A stretch of 64,000 nt of DNA, taken from Symsagittifera roscoffensis. Taxonomy: Eukaryota > Xenacoelomorpha > Acoela > Convolutidae. This document shows, in pieces, positions 10,201 to 19,853 of the stretch. The DNA lies in the NCBI RefSeq assembly GCF_963678635.1, contig NW_026970698.1, positions 1 through 64,000 of the forward strand, read 5' to 3'. The position numbers were made by a program, and so were the translations under genes. Positions within the stretch are counted from its first letter, which is position 1. Every line of letters starts with the position of its first letter. The notes beneath the pieces were generated by a model. That model did no database searches and was not told the DNA's origin. It worked only from the letters and a program-made list of their open reading frames with translations.

Positions 10201-11019
10201 AGCCTCAAAAACGTTTTCTGGATATATTTCATCATTAAATATGAGAGAAGTGTCCCATGCACATGGAGAATAAACTGCTGCAATAGCTGTGTAAACTCAA
10301 AGAAACTATAAAATTCAGTTCAAAACTCCCAACGCGGGGCATTTTAGCCCCATGGCTTTATGTCTAAATCCTTGTTTATTATGATTATTATTATAAGAAG
10401 AGCGAAAACACATGAACAAAAAATTCATTCAATTTTTTACAATAAACTATAAAATGAGAACTTTTTGAGCAAATGTTTTTAAAAAGCAAATTGAAAAAGA
10501 AGTATAGCAATAACCAGGGTTGGATTTAAAAATTTTAAAAGGAATATTTTCGAAAAAAAAATCGAGACAAAAATGTCAGTCGAATGCAGTAATGGCCATG
10601 AAGCTTTTCTCAATAAATAACCTAGTAGTTTATTTGAAAAACCTATTTTCTAGAAAGGAACTCATGTTTCTAGGGATTGACAAGCACCAACGACACAAAT
10701 CTTCTCGAAAACTGAAACTGCGCCTGAAAATTATGTTAGACTAAAGACGACATTTTTCATTTGTTCAAACTGATGATTTTCATATGAACAATGACATATC
10801 GACGTGATAGAAATACTTAAAAAACAGAAAAAAGTGAAGATTAAGTGTACCATGAAGAGAAGTGTGACCAGTCCAATGACAATGCGCATGTTTTGAGTCC
10901 TAGGGGAGAAGAAGGGCTCTTCCTCCCCCGTGATGGGGTTGGGCTTGTTCTCTGTGGCTTTCATCACATACTGGTACCTGGGCTTTTCCTCTTGCTGCTG
11001 GAAGTCGTGCACTTCCCAT
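4149..11019 (-). CDS. Anoctamin (TMEM16 family) gene, five internal exons
   Basis: Anoctamins are dimeric ten-helix membrane proteins acting as calcium-activated chloride channels or lipid scramblases. Five exons on the minus strand cover roughly the segment from just before TM2 to TM7, with consistent phases: 11019-10851, 6113-5940, 5598-5450, 4873-4715, 4291-4149. Each is bounded by AG and GT. Family landmarks are [63 protein letters not shown] and LFEEYLEM. Known TMEM16 calcium-site residues are kept: Asn and Glu in NNTIELG (TM6) and both Glu of EEYLEM (TM7). The 5' and 3' exons are not in the window. The subfamily cannot be settled. One 4.7-kb intron holds a LINE. Confidence 0.93.
4715..4873 (-). 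CDS. Anoctamin exon d (extracellular loop to TM6 calcium-site region)
   Basis: The first base (A) completes the split Arg codon from exon c, then [43 protein letters not shown] and TIELGK, ending CC of a Pro codon. Donor gtcagt is the choice that keeps phase with exon e. The Asn and Glu of NNTIELG align with calcium-coordinating TM6 residues known in TMEM16 proteins. A second candidate donor (gtgcag) 4 nt later would break phase. Confidence 0.9.
5450..5598 (-). CDS. Anoctamin exon c (TM3-TM4)
   Basis: 49 codons plus 2 nt after acceptor tttccag. Reads [18 protein letters not shown], then [20 protein letters not shown], ending FFKG plus AG of an Arg codon. Donor gttaga. LTDWExHRT and FQFxNxYSSxxYxAFFKGR are strongly diagnostic of anoctamins. 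Confidence 0.95.
5940..6113 (-). CDS. Anoctamin exon b (TM2-TM3)
   Basis: 58 codons in phase 0 after acceptor acttcag. Begins [19 protein letters not shown] (hydrophobic, continues TM2) and ends [13 protein letters not shown], with donor gtgagaag at 5939. The VVVYR motif is the family signature at the end of TM2. The acceptor lies only ~40 bp from the proposed left end of the LINE. Confidence 0.92.
6523..7398 (+). CDS. LINE ORF1 protein (PHD-type zinc finger, coiled coil, RNA-binding region)
   Basis: 291 codons. Residues ~8-68 form a Cys/His finger ([24 protein letters not shown]) of the PHD type found in CR1/Jockey-group ORF1 proteins. Residues ~80-115 are heptad-like ([19 protein letters not shown]). 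The second half (~140-250) has the RIRGVPE and LKRLGKF...HRTILVRVT segments common to LINE ORF1 RNA-binding/trimer proteins with nucleic-acid chaperone roles. It ends TGA at 7396-7398, which is in frame with ORF2. Start chosen at the first ATG after the leader (gagaATGTCA). Confidence 0.88.
   Translation: MSKDKKPCKTCKKPINENDPIYNCITCNCSMHLEIVCTGLSTVALNGILELGNNALLICNTCLSNGKRDQVIRSTASHDKSENIKKIEEEILKLSKLVAEVSTKMENIKDPIQSLPIAEQGKTWSQVAAQNIIKPLSKGLRIRGVPEIKERDGRKRLDHDYDEVNKIMKFLNLECNITDLKRLGKFSEERANHRTILVRVTCPREIDLILSSTPALKNYDKNVFISKELSVEEMKLENAILRERRNLIKSGKNPKNLRIRNLELHEKVDDTWTKVTIKPEENSTIQTRSDN
7396..7402 (+). promoter_or_regulatory. Candidate stop-codon readthrough signal between LINE ORF1 and ORF2
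   Basis: ORF1 ends AAC TGA CTA GAA. The distance from the ORF1 ATG to the ORF2 ATG is 894 nt, so the ORFs are in one frame and only this TGA separates them, followed by six sense codons to the ORF2 Met. UGA-CUAG is a known leaky stop context. Whether readthrough happens here is inference. Confidence 0.45.
7417..10311 (+). CDS. LINE ORF2 polyprotein: APE endonuclease and reverse transcriptase
   Basis: 964 codons without a stop. The endonuclease (residues ~1-230) keeps FNTRSI (Asn), SETWL (Glu), [18 protein letters not shown] and the SDHNPF catalytic His. The RT (~430-750) keeps [28 protein letters not shown] (motif A), [15 protein letters not shown] (B), YGYADDYK (C), LNLKKCK (D) and [13 protein letters not shown] (E). 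The C-terminus has the [13 protein letters not shown] signature of CR1-like proteins. EN nicks target DNA and RT copies LINE RNA there (target-primed reverse transcription). Homology to EN begins a few residues before this Met ([11 protein letters not shown]), so the real N-terminus may come from upstream translation. Clade beyond the CR1/Jockey group is not resolved. Confidence 0.95.
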   Translation: MSFNTRSILDINRRMKLSNIILSNDYDIICLSETWLTENIPDNALFLPAHIITRCDRPTNSTKSKHGGVLIAVKQSLAFTKLEIHTTDCVGLLLNTPTPLILCCIYSAPNESKYKLSTDDFNKLLNMLTDYSNEFQCPNILLVGDINFANTHWQTLQSTQKHEQLVLQTFTDMNFQQFIETPHDQLDIVLYNNPDIILNTTIDNHMKKHFSHQERELSDHNPFLITISSLTHNDEKATPIQHGSDFLYFGVLPLNNVDWITLNKYILEHPFQPYCYSNIDHLINSWYLWLYIALEKHMKKQTKHRMNLAPWITPETYNIIKRLNTASKKIAFKNTHTNNRNLERLKNLVDHLSELDQKNFEESTFKGRNFSKLQKYFKSIRKNSNTPKTMHWNEKTESTEHGKANLLNNYFVSVFNIKQNENILPIAELPGSIKCFNFSENEIYDILKTLNLQKARGPDRLGNTVLTNLADSITSSLKLIYNTITNKATFPAIWKLSQIIPTFKNGDKQSVTNYRPISLLTAVSKVLEKLIFLKISPKIFSQIHDSQFGFCPKRSTTLQIIQFLDKIYDDFDNPNIKSLQAIYLDYEKAFDKIPHDLCIYKLNKFGISGNALKLLANYLTNRKQQVRIGAAVSSHLEVSSGVPQGSLLGPVFFITFINDLPSSLTNSCYGYADDYKIVATNPSLLQHDLIRINLWCKDNSMSLNLKKCKNIIFKDPQLDLNMYLGDHILEKTCSEKDLGIQITNNLNWSAHAKIRAQKAIGCLFLIKRNISKSASLKMKLKSYCGYVTPIVSYGSPIWKANKCELRIIEDVQRKATRWILSCNNINYKDRLIRLNLLPLSLYHEMHNILLLHKIINDQYNFHSRQFVQFKESTAPTRRSTKNNLAHKNYHYEKSKSNFWHRTPILANKILQTQEEEDLFAMKYERLKSSLKNVFWIYFIIKYERSVPCTWRINCCNSCVNSKKL
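10402..10850. other. Remaining part of the LINE-bearing anoctamin intron
   Basis: AT-rich sequence between the LINE 3' end and the donor of exon a. The only open frame (10520-10744, plus) is low-complexity Lys/Ile/Phe-rich and resembles no family. Confidence 0.6.
10851..11019 (-). CDS. Anoctamin exon a (pre-TM2 to TM2)
   Basis: The minus strand shows an acceptor ending tttag just before base 11019. The exon is 1 nt plus 56 codons, beginning [20 protein letters not shown] and ending [12 protein letters not shown], with donor gtacac at 10850. [14 protein letters not shown] matches the conserved cytoplasmic stretch just before TM2. It ends in phase 0, matching exon b. No preceding exon was found between 11019 and the right window edge. 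Confidence 0.9.
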
Positions 11020-14000
11020 CTAAAAATAGGAAAAAAAAACTTCCCATCTAAATATAGGAAAGAGAACTTTGACAATTATAACCATCTTTTTTTCTATTTT
11101 TCTTGCTTATAGTGCTATTTACAACTAAACGTGTTTTAAAAATGTATCTAACAAGTGTAATTAAAAATTTATGCTACAAAACTTCCAAAGTTGACAGTTA
11201 TCACTTTACTATAAGAAACGATGGGGTCGGTTGATAGATCTCTTTGTTTCAATTAGTAACTAAAGATAAGCATGAGCCTCACACTAGATGTTAACATAGA
11301 TCATAATCTATCTGGTCCTAGAGTTAAAATGAGATTTACAAGAACAGATAAATTGAAAAGGATGATTAACTAAGTATAAATGAGTTATAAATGGATGAAC
11401 AACTGTCTTAAATATAAAAAAAAAATTAGGGTTTTTAGGTTAAGTTACATTGATTTAAGTTGAAATCGAGCAGTCTACTTTTTAAGGCTAGACAAAATAC
11501 CAATCTGCCTAATTGGCGACATTCTTGTTTTCAATATCCAGGCTAAATGCAGCAGACAAAAGTGAGTCCGATATAGTAAGAATTATTCAAATCGGAGGGT
11601 TATTTAGAATGTTAGAAACCTAAGTTAAACCATAAGTTAGTGTAGTATTTTCACTACTACAACTCAACCCCTTTTTAGATAGATATTTGTTCGATGAACG
11701 CATATACTTTGTCTTGAAATTGAGGATTTGAAAGATCTTTTCCGTTTGGTTTAGAAAATTAGCAATGAAATGATGTCTTTGTTTTTTCTGTGGAACTATG
11801 CATTTTCTTTCCTTTCGTTTCCTTCTATTGCGATGTTTCCAATCGTTTTTTAAATTAGTTTGACGACTGGAAAGTCATTAGAACTCAATCGCAACCCTCC
11901 GCGTCTTGATGTTTTTTGGTATTCGTAATCTTCGAATCTTGATTGCAACCATGTTGATGGGATTTTGCTTCCGACAACCATAAATGCAATGTAACCTTCA
12001 TTGTTCCTCCTTGTGCTGACTTCTCCTCGTCTTGTTTTATTTCGAGCTTCCAGTTTCTTACCGGATTGCATTCCGTTGTTAGAGATCATTAGAATAATTA
12101 TTTTCTCTGTGTTTTAGATAATCAGATAATAGAGGAATCATGTGTCGTACATAAATAAAATTTTGGTAACTTTTAGAAGTTAAGTAATTCATGATTTGGT
12201 ATTTTTTGTTGGCTATTCTATAGGTATTCTCTTTTTTATGGGTATTCATGTGTTGTGTACAAACCCCGCACAGTGAAAAATTAGAAAACAAATTAATGCA
12301 TTTAATCAGCCATCGGTTACAGAATTTGTTTAGTCGTGCAATCGGATAATGTCATTGTTAGACACATCTTCAAGTTTTACAGTGCATTTTGTCAATACGA
12401 CTAAAAACTCAAATTTTGAAAAAGCTATATGAAAATAGATAAAACAAAAGAGAATCAGTAAATTAGAAAAAGGAGAATTAGTAAACTATCATCAGAAACT
12501 GTCACAATTGAACAAGTATTATCTTTTTCATTGGGAAACCATTACGATTTTTTTTCGTGTTTTGCTGATTCAAGAAAGCATTGATAGTTTGACAATATTG
12601 AGAGCTTGTTTTTTCAATTGTCATTGCTCGTCCAATGAAACGGGTGAGTTTTTTTTAATATAAAGACTCAATTTGGATTGAACTGGGAAAAAAACGAACC
12701 GTCATTACACTTTCAAGTACATGGTCGACTTCAATTAGGATGTGATAATCGAGCACGAAAATGATATACATTTTTAGGCAGAACATTGTCCTCAGCAAAG
12801 TATTTTTCGAGCAACTCTTGATGTATCTCACTTTCATCGGCTATTCAATTTAGCTTACGAATTGCAATTATAGCAAACATTATGCTTATTTGTTGCAGAA
12901 AAAAATGAATAGTTACATTGATGACAATTAATTGTTTCTAAAAGCTAGGATGGACTTTTTGTCTGAGATTAAAACATTTTTTTTTATTAATCATCAATTG
13001 TTTTTAATACTGGTTTTACTAGGTCTCAGTGATCTCCGATTATATCAAAATTAATCAAACTGGCAAGTGTTTGAGCAAGTTCAAAATTAAAGTTCCTTAT
13101 ATAACAGTTACAACCCTTAAGCTTTTAGGTACTACTTGTTGATATGCGTGCGTTTTTTTTTCTGTGGCGGAAAAATATGAAATGTGCCACATTGTTGAGG
13201 AGCAAGCATCATTCGAGTCTAACCACCAACTTTTTTTTTCTTTAGCTTAACTTTCAGGGTACCATTTTTTAGAAGCTAGAAAAAACACCATTAATCTTGG
13301 CATAAATCTACGATGTGTTGGGTCAAAACTTTGGTTCGTCCGTTTTCTTAAACGAAATAAACTTACATTAAAACAATTTAATAACTTGGGGAGGTGAAAT
13401 TTTTTTTAAATGTTTTTCTGCTAGTGTTTTTTGTAACTTTGTGCCTAAGCGAAATTCAAAATCAACGTATCAGTTCTTCTGCACTAAGAGGATTCCGGGG
13501 GCAAGAAATCTGTTGGCCTTAAATGTCCTGCTACAATTTTACAATGGCTAGTTGATACATCAAAGGTTTTAACCAAAGTTTGTTGTCCTCTTCGATTCCA
13601 ATGGGAGAATGTTTTTTTTTCATAAAATTTTTGCTATTTTTTTTCAGTCATAAAACCGCCTGAGTTTGAAGTGAAATTGACTCAAAGTCTAATTCAATTA
13701 AAGCTCCTGACCTTCAATAGTTTATCATTGCTTTAATGGTTGCAAATCAAAAATCATAAACAAGCGCTACAGGTTCCATTGAATTAAGTATGTTCTATGA
13801 GTGTCCAATAAAATTTTTTTTTGGTTTTAATTTGCAGGTATACAATTTCAACCAATTTGAACGGCTTCAGGAAATTTTAGAAAATATCACACAGAGAAAC
13901 GCAGAAAAAAATTTTGTTTTGAGTTTCTTTAAAAAATATAATCACTTGCATGGTCAAAAGAAATGTTATATTTTAAAGATTAATGAAAAATTTAGATGGG

Positions 14001-15050
14001 TCACTCAAACTTTGAAATAGTATGCAAAATAATTGAAAAAAAAATGTTTGTTCGCAGTTGAATCATAAATATGTATTCAACGGTATTTATTTTTTCAAAT
14101 GTTTTGCCAGTTGAACCTTTTGATATAGTTATTTTTTTGAATCTGAGAACTTTTAAAAATTACTAGGACTGTCCTTAAAAGTTTGTCTAGCCCTTTATAT
14201 CCTTTTCTCTATAAATTTTTTCCCCTGATTAATTCGGAATCCGTACCTCCTAATATTGATTATAATGAATCTCATTGTCTGTTATCATATGCGAATTGAA
14301 GGGCCTTAAGAAAATTCTATTTTTGTAAACTATAATAATAGAATATCTTGCTCCTTCATTCGGATCTAAACCTGTAATTTTTTTGAGAGCTAAGTCTGAA
14401 TACGCGACCTCTTTTGCCGTTTTTGTTTTCTTTTTGTTTTTTTTGTTTTAGCTTTGAACGTTTTTGAAAGTTTTTTTCAAACTTGCATTCAACTTTTTAT
14501 GGAATCGACGTACTAGGGCTAATTTAAAAGACAAATGGGAGCGAAGCAAATAAATGATCTTTTGGTAGATAGATGATATTGTTTGTTATCTTTTTTATTG
14601 AAGAAGACATAAAACTTGTGTTTCTTTTTGATAAGGTATGCAGGATAATTTTCTAATATGACATTTTTCTTTTTTAGCGTTAGTAGAGTACCAAAGATTT
14701 ATAGTAATTTTACTTCCTTACTTTCAGTTTTAATTTTAAAGTACAAACATCGATTATAAAATGTGTTGAAATTAATTTTTCTTAAACTGTTAGGTAACTC
14801 GAATTTCAATTCTTGTCTTTACTACTGTGATTAAGTTGATTTTAAAAAATAATTGATAATGTTTCAGCGTGTTTCAAATTTCATTAACACAATTAAGACT
14901 AAACAAACAGAAAGTTGTTTATTTTCAGCTAAAAATTACTGACAAATTATTTACTGACAAATTATAATTCAAACCCAGTTTTTCTAATTTCATTTTACAA
15001 TTATAGAATTTGAATGAATTTTGATATTAGTTCTGTGAGGTAACATTTTT
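11020..15050. other. AT-rich non-coding stretch
   Basis: No supported gene on either strand. Open frames stay under 80 codons, are AT-driven and show no motifs. The 11870-12090 part is clearly richer in GC (minus frame with many Arg/Ser codons, EARNKTRRGEVSTRR) and may be a remnant of something else, but it is not recognised. Frame 13790-14020 is judged spurious. Confidence 0.6.
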
Positions 15051-15639
15051 CAGATTATTTCCCTAATTTAGGTCTGTTTTGGCCACTTTTCAGATAAATC
15101 TTTGAAAAATCTGTTTTTTATCTATATTAAAAGCGTTAATATCTTAAATGGCTTAATTTAATATCTTAAATGACTCTTTTTAATCTTAAATGGCCTAATT
15201 TGGCCAAAATCGGGTAATTTGAAATAGTTTTGAAGTTTAACTATCTTAATTCAGTTTTTTTTAACCAAAAATGAAAAAATTTAATAGCTGTTTTTTTTGT
15301 TTACCTAGATTAAATGTCTATATTTTAACTAAAATTGGGTGAATTTTAGATTAATACTGAATTAAATTAGCTCAAATGAAATTTTTTGGCAAAAATTGGG
15401 TAAAGTTTTGGTTTATTTGGATTTTGGGTTTTTTTAATTGAGCTTATTTTAACCAAAATTAGACAACATTTTGTTAAAATTGGAAATTATTTCGCTTTAT
15501 TAGCTTTATTTTGACAAAAATGGGCAAAAATTTATTATAATGGCATTTTTTTGGTTTAATTGTAATTTTTCTGAAAAAATTTTCGGAAATTGTTTTTTAA
15601 ATGTGTGTCTATCTGGCTTACTCTGGCTCAATCTGACAT

Positions 15640-16325
15640 AAATTGAGCACAAAAACTTTTTAAAACGGAAGTTCATTCATCTCTATTATAGTTTCACCAA
15701 AAAAGGGAAAATTTCTGTTAAAACGGAAGTTTATTGAGTTTAATTGGAATAAAGTTGACTGAAGTTGGGTAAACTTTTCTTCAAAAAGGAGTTTATTTAG
15801 CTTAATCGGATTTATTTTGACAGTATTTGTCCAAAATTCTGTTAAAATGGAAGTTCAATTAGGTTAACCGGATTTACTTCGACTGAAAAAGCGCCAAATT
15901 CCTTTAAAAAGGAGATTATCTAGTCTAATTGGACTTATTTGTCTGAAAATGGGCAAATTTTTGTTGAAAAGGAAGTTTATCTAGCTTAACCGATTTTTTT
16001 TACTAAAAAGGGGCAAAAATCTGTTAAAATGGGAGTTTATTTAGCTTAATCTGAGTTATTTTGACATAAGTTGGGCAACATTTTTTTTGAAATGGAAGTT
16101 TACGTAGCTTAATGCGACTTGTTATGGGGCAAAGTTTTGTTAAAATGGAAGCTTATCTAACTTAACGGGACTTAATTTGACTTAAATTAGGCAAAATTTT
16201 GTTGAAAAGAAATTTATCTAGATTTATCGAATTTATTTTGACCAAAATGGGGCCAAGTTCTCTTAAAATGGAAGTTTATCTAACCTAATTGAACTTATTT
16301 TAACTGAATTTTGGGAATTTTGGTT
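15640..16325. repeat. Diverged ~61-bp tandem repeat, block 1
   Basis: About eleven units with starts near 15656, 15717, 15781, 15841, 15903, 15963, 16023, 16088, 16140, 16202 and 16263. Each has the pattern 'ttaaaatggaagtttat', 'tagcttaa', a short gap, 'gacttattttgac' and 'gggcaaaattct'. Units are ~70-80% alike by eye. Weaker copies can be traced left to ~15050. Confidence 0.85.
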
Positions 16326-17075
16326 GTTTTTTCTTATTTAGTTTGTCTGTGAGTATTTTATTGTAATTTTAACCTAAAGTTAGCATAGGTTCAGTAAGTT
16401 TCACTCAATTTGATCGGCAAAAAACTTTTTTTAGAAAAAACACATCTTATAGTTCCTTCCCTAGTGAGCGTAGTTTATTCCTTCCATATTTTGGACTAAA
16501 TTTTCCGGCCTGTTGAGATAATTAGCTTAGAGTTATCTTAAAATAGTTTAGAAGTTGAGCATCGCAAAAGGCTGAAGAAACATAAAGCAAAATTGCACAA
16601 TGAGGAATTGAGTATGAATCTAAAAATATCCTAGGTTTAATTTTGAATATGATGGGTGAAACTATTTTATCAATCATTTAGAGTACTGTTACATTGCACA
16701 CAGAACAGTAAAAGAAGAGTGAGCTGATCAGGGGGGTCCTGGAGGATCACCAAGTGTAAAGATAAGGAATAGAGCATCCGGTCTTTCAGCTATGTATTAA
16801 CATTGGGTATAGAGTCTACAATGTATAAGAATAGGGAACACTAATGGTAAGGTTTCATGGTTTCTGTGATGGTAAGATAATGGTTAAAAAAACGATTTTT
16901 TTTTGGTTTTTGTGTAGAATTGTCTAGTTTTTTCGCAAAAATTTCCGCGCGCGTTATCTAATCATTAAATATCACTGGTAAATTACTTGAAGATTGTGAA
17001 ATAAAACCTTTTGTTCAGTTTTTTGGTACATGGTAAGTCAATGGCTAGAGTTTTTGGGCAAAAACTTGGATTTTT
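16325..17075 (+). repeat. ~0.75-kb direct repeat, copy 1
   Basis: Matches 17490-18250 at an offset of ~1165 bp. Shared landmarks include 'gtgagtattttattgtaa', 'gcataggttcag', 'gagctgatcagggggg' and 'gggtatagagtctacaat'. The inner part (~16725-16890) also occurs at 23940-24110 and, inverted, at ~40020-40190 and ~55600-55770. Confidence 0.85.
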
Positions 17076-17099
17076 TATCAAAATTTTATCAAAACATTA

Positions 17100-17490
17100 T
17101 CGAACATTGGCTAAAAGGGGCCAAATTCTGTTAAAATGCGATTTTATCTAGCCTAATTGGACCTATTTTGCCATAAGTTGGGCAAATTTTTTTTGAAATG
17201 TAAGTTTATTTAACTTAACGGGACTTAATTTGACTTAAATTGGGCAAATTCTGTTAAAATGGAAGCTTGATTGGATTTATGTTGACTGAAATTGGCAAAA
17301 ATTTTGTTTAAATGGAAGTTTATTTAGCTTACTGGGACTTACTTTGATCTAAATTTTGCAAAATTCTGTTAAAATGGACGTTTTTCTAGCTTAATTGGCC
17401 TAAATTTCACCTAAATTGGACCTAATTTACTTAAAACATAATTTAAATAATTTATTTGGAATTATTTTAACTGAAATTGGGGAACTTTTG
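17100..17490. repeat. Diverged ~61-bp tandem repeat, block 2
   Basis: Six to seven further units of the same repeat as 15640-16325 (for example 'aaaatgcgattttatctagcctaattgg', then 'ataagttgggcaaa'). It lies between the two copies of the ~0.75-kb direct repeat, so block and flank were probably duplicated together. Confidence 0.8.
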
Positions 17491-18250
17491 TTATTTTTCT
17501 TATGTAGCTTGTCCGTGAGTATTTTATTGTAAGTTTAACCTAAAATTAGCATAGGTTCAGTGAGCTTCACTCAAATTGATCGGAGAAAAAAATGCAGAAA
17601 AAACACATCTTATAGTTCCTTGCCTTGTGCGCATAGATAGTTCCTTCCATATTTTGGACCAAAATTTCCTCCATGGTGAGATAATTAAGTTTAGAGTTAT
17701 AATAAACAGGTTAGAGGATAAGACTCGCAAAAGGCTGAAAATTATATAAAGCACAATTGCACAATGAGGAATTGAGAATTAATCTCAATTTATCCCAGGT
17801 TTGAGTAAGTATATGATGGGTGAAACTATTTTATTAATCATTTGGAGTACACTTACATTGCATACAGGACAGTAGTAGAAGAGTGAGCTGATCAGGGTGG
17901 GGGGGGGGTCCTGGAGGATCCCCATGTGTTAAAACGAGGAATAGAGCATTCGGTCTTCCAGCTATGTATTAACATTGGGTATAGAGTCTACAATGTTTAA
18001 GGAGAGGGAATACCAATGGTAAGGTTTCATGGTTTGTGTGATGGTAAGATAACGGTAAAAAAAAACGATTTTTGTTTGCTTTTTGTAACGAAATGTCTAG
18101 TTTTTTCGCAAAAACCTCGGCGCGCTTTGTCTAATTGTTAAATATCAACAGATAATTACGTGAGAATTGTGAAAAGAAGTTCTCTCATTTAGTTTTGTGG
18201 TACGTGGTAAGCAAATGGTAAGAGTTTTTGGGTAAAAACTTGAATTTTTT
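17490..18250 (+). repeat. ~0.75-kb direct repeat, copy 2
   Basis: Second copy of 16325-17075, ~85-90% alike by eye, with a longer G run (nine G at ~17900). Its right end runs into 'gattcgacctattaact', also found at ~24358, so this is a piece of a larger dispersed repeat. No coding capacity. Confidence 0.85.
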
Positions 18251-18809
18251 ATCAACCAATTTTCGAAAAAACTTCAAAACAAAACAATGATTGTTATGAT
18301 TCGACCTATTAACTATTTTATTTGATAATCTTACTTTTTGAAACATCTACCTGAATCCATGTTGAAACCTACTTAAAATTCAAAAAAGCCAAGTTCTCGA
18401 ACAAAAAAACTAATAGTTGTACTTTCTTTTCTGACAAACCGTTTGATTTACACAAGTTTCGCTCAGAACCGCACGCAGCTCTACCCCTAGAACACATTCT
18501 GTTCAGATTTACCTTTTTAGATTTTGAAAGTGATCCAAGTTCCACTGTCTGTAGCTTTGGCGTTCTTGTTGAAAACAAGTTTCAGTGGAATTTGAGTTGC
18601 TTCAAAATGGTAAAGTAAATATCTGGAGAGTCTGTTTTTTCCGCTTTAGTGCACACACAAAGTCCACAATAGAATATTTTGTGTCTCAATTATCTGAGAT
18701 GATATTTTCTGAGTGACTTATTTTAATTCTAGGAGAATTCAAAACTATTTCAATAAGGTGCTTGTTGTTACTCGTTTTCAACCTCGCATTTACAGCAATG
18801 TCAGAAGAA
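18250..18809. other. Unassigned AT-rich segment with an unrecognised minus-strand frame
   Basis: Minus frame 18578-18369 (69 codons, SLSKSKKVNLNRMCSRGRAA) is less AT-driven than its surroundings. It lies just downstream of the pX-like and ATPase remnants on the same strand, so it may be one more broken gene of that element. Not recognised. Confidence 0.3.
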
Positions 18810-19095
18810 TCAAACTTTTTTAGTACAATCTTCTCTTTTTCTTGCTTTTTTTTCCAATTTTAGTTTTTTTTGGAAGCGTACCAAAGGAGTGATAAGAGAA
18901 ATTAATTGTAAGCCTTCTGGCGAGCTTAAAATGGTTACTCTTTTATGCAGTGAAGTTCTTTTTCGTGTAAGTTCTGATAATTCTCTTCGATATACGTCTA
19001 CTTTTTGGAGATCCTGTAGCTCGCCTCGTAGCAAATTTATTAGATATTCGCTGTGGAACTGAATGAAATTTTTTGCAAAATGGAAGATGAATTGT
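18810..19095 (-). pseudogene. Small pX/LO-like protein of a Polinton-type element (candidate)
   Basis: The minus frame contains SEYLINLLRGELQDLQK, then RRELSELTRKRTSLHKR and EGLQLISLITPLVR: a short hydrophobic lead, an Arg/Lys-rich helix and a hydrophobic end. This layout resembles the small basic, membrane-active pX-like proteins encoded near the packaging ATPase in Polintons and adintoviruses. The assignment is from pattern and position, not alignment. A frame change joins it to the ATPase frame upstream. Confidence 0.4.
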
Positions 19096-19189
19096 TTTTG
19101 GATTTTTTGGGAAAATGTTTGAAATATTGGGAGTATAGAGACGTATTTTATGTTCATCGTCCAAAAACTTTGTTTCTGTTCCTGCTGGT

Positions 19190-19853
19190 AAATAAAATTT
19201 TGATGGAACTGAACCACTGTTTGTGCAATATCTTAGCAAATCTACTGTTTTTGGAATTAAATCAATGACTAAAGGACCATAAGGAATAGATGTTGCATCT
19301 TGATACCACTCTTTCAATTGTGATCCTAGACCTAGTTTTTTACTGAAAGTATTGATATGTAAAACATCTCTCGGTGATTTGAACAAGACTATATGTGTAT
19401 TTTGTAACTCAGCATCTCTTCCCAATTGGCTTTGATGAAACAATTTATGCTTAATATTTTTTGTATTGAGTCTCCTGTGTCTTCCAGCAGAAGCAATTTT
19501 CACAAACTGCTTAGAATTTGAAATTTCTTCACAAGAGTCATCAAATATTAACAATTATTTCGTTCGTTTATTGCAAAGGTTTTCAATCAGTTCAAAGTCA
19601 ATTCCTTGGATAAATTTAAGTTTTTTTTGCATTTGATATTGAAGAGGTTGATAATATTGATGAAAATGAAAAATTTGTCAAATTTTGGTTGAAATAAACC
19701 AATTTTTAACCAATCGAAAATAAGATGCAATTTTCTAGACCCACTCGGTCCAACTAGCGAAATAAAAACTCGTTCTTTGGGAGAAAATATTTTATTCATA
19801 GCTTTGGAGAAGGTAAAATATAACCAACTGCACGCGATAAAATTGCTACCCAA
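19190..19853 (-). pseudogene. Polinton-type A32/FtsK-HerA packaging ATPase, broken
   Basis: Two minus frames. 19853-19587 holds the P-loop region VFISLVGPSGSRKLHLIFDW, where the canonical GxxGxGK[ST] has become GPSGSRKL. 19554 onward holds Walker B MLIFDD followed by LGRDAELQNTHIVLFKSPRD and ATSIPYGPLVIDL, typical of A32-like genome-packaging ATPases of Polinton/Maverick elements. A frame break lies between the two. With Walker A damaged and the frame split, no activity is expected. This ties the AT-rich block to Polinton/virus-like DNA independently of the polymerase. Confidence 0.7.

Larger units (their letters stand above)
6154..10392 (+). mobile_element. CR1/Jockey-group LINE, near full length, antisense in anoctamin intron
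   Basis: Non-LTR retrotransposon with both ORFs open, a ~370-nt 5' leader and a short 3' UTR ending in an ATT-type simple repeat (tgattattattata, ~10382-10394). The 9-mer ataagaaga flanks it at 6145-6153 and 10393-10401. This is a candidate target-site duplication, but short enough to be chance, so both ends are provisional. Base use is A-rich on the plus strand as usual for LINEs. Intact frames mean a fairly young copy. Confidence 0.88.

Noticed and set aside
13790-14020. 76-codon plus frame
   Set aside because: AT-driven composition (Phe, Lys, Asn, Ile), no motif, no neighbour context.
15640-17490. CRISPR-like array
   Set aside because: The ~61-bp repeats are contiguous and diverged, without unique spacers, and the genome is eukaryotic.
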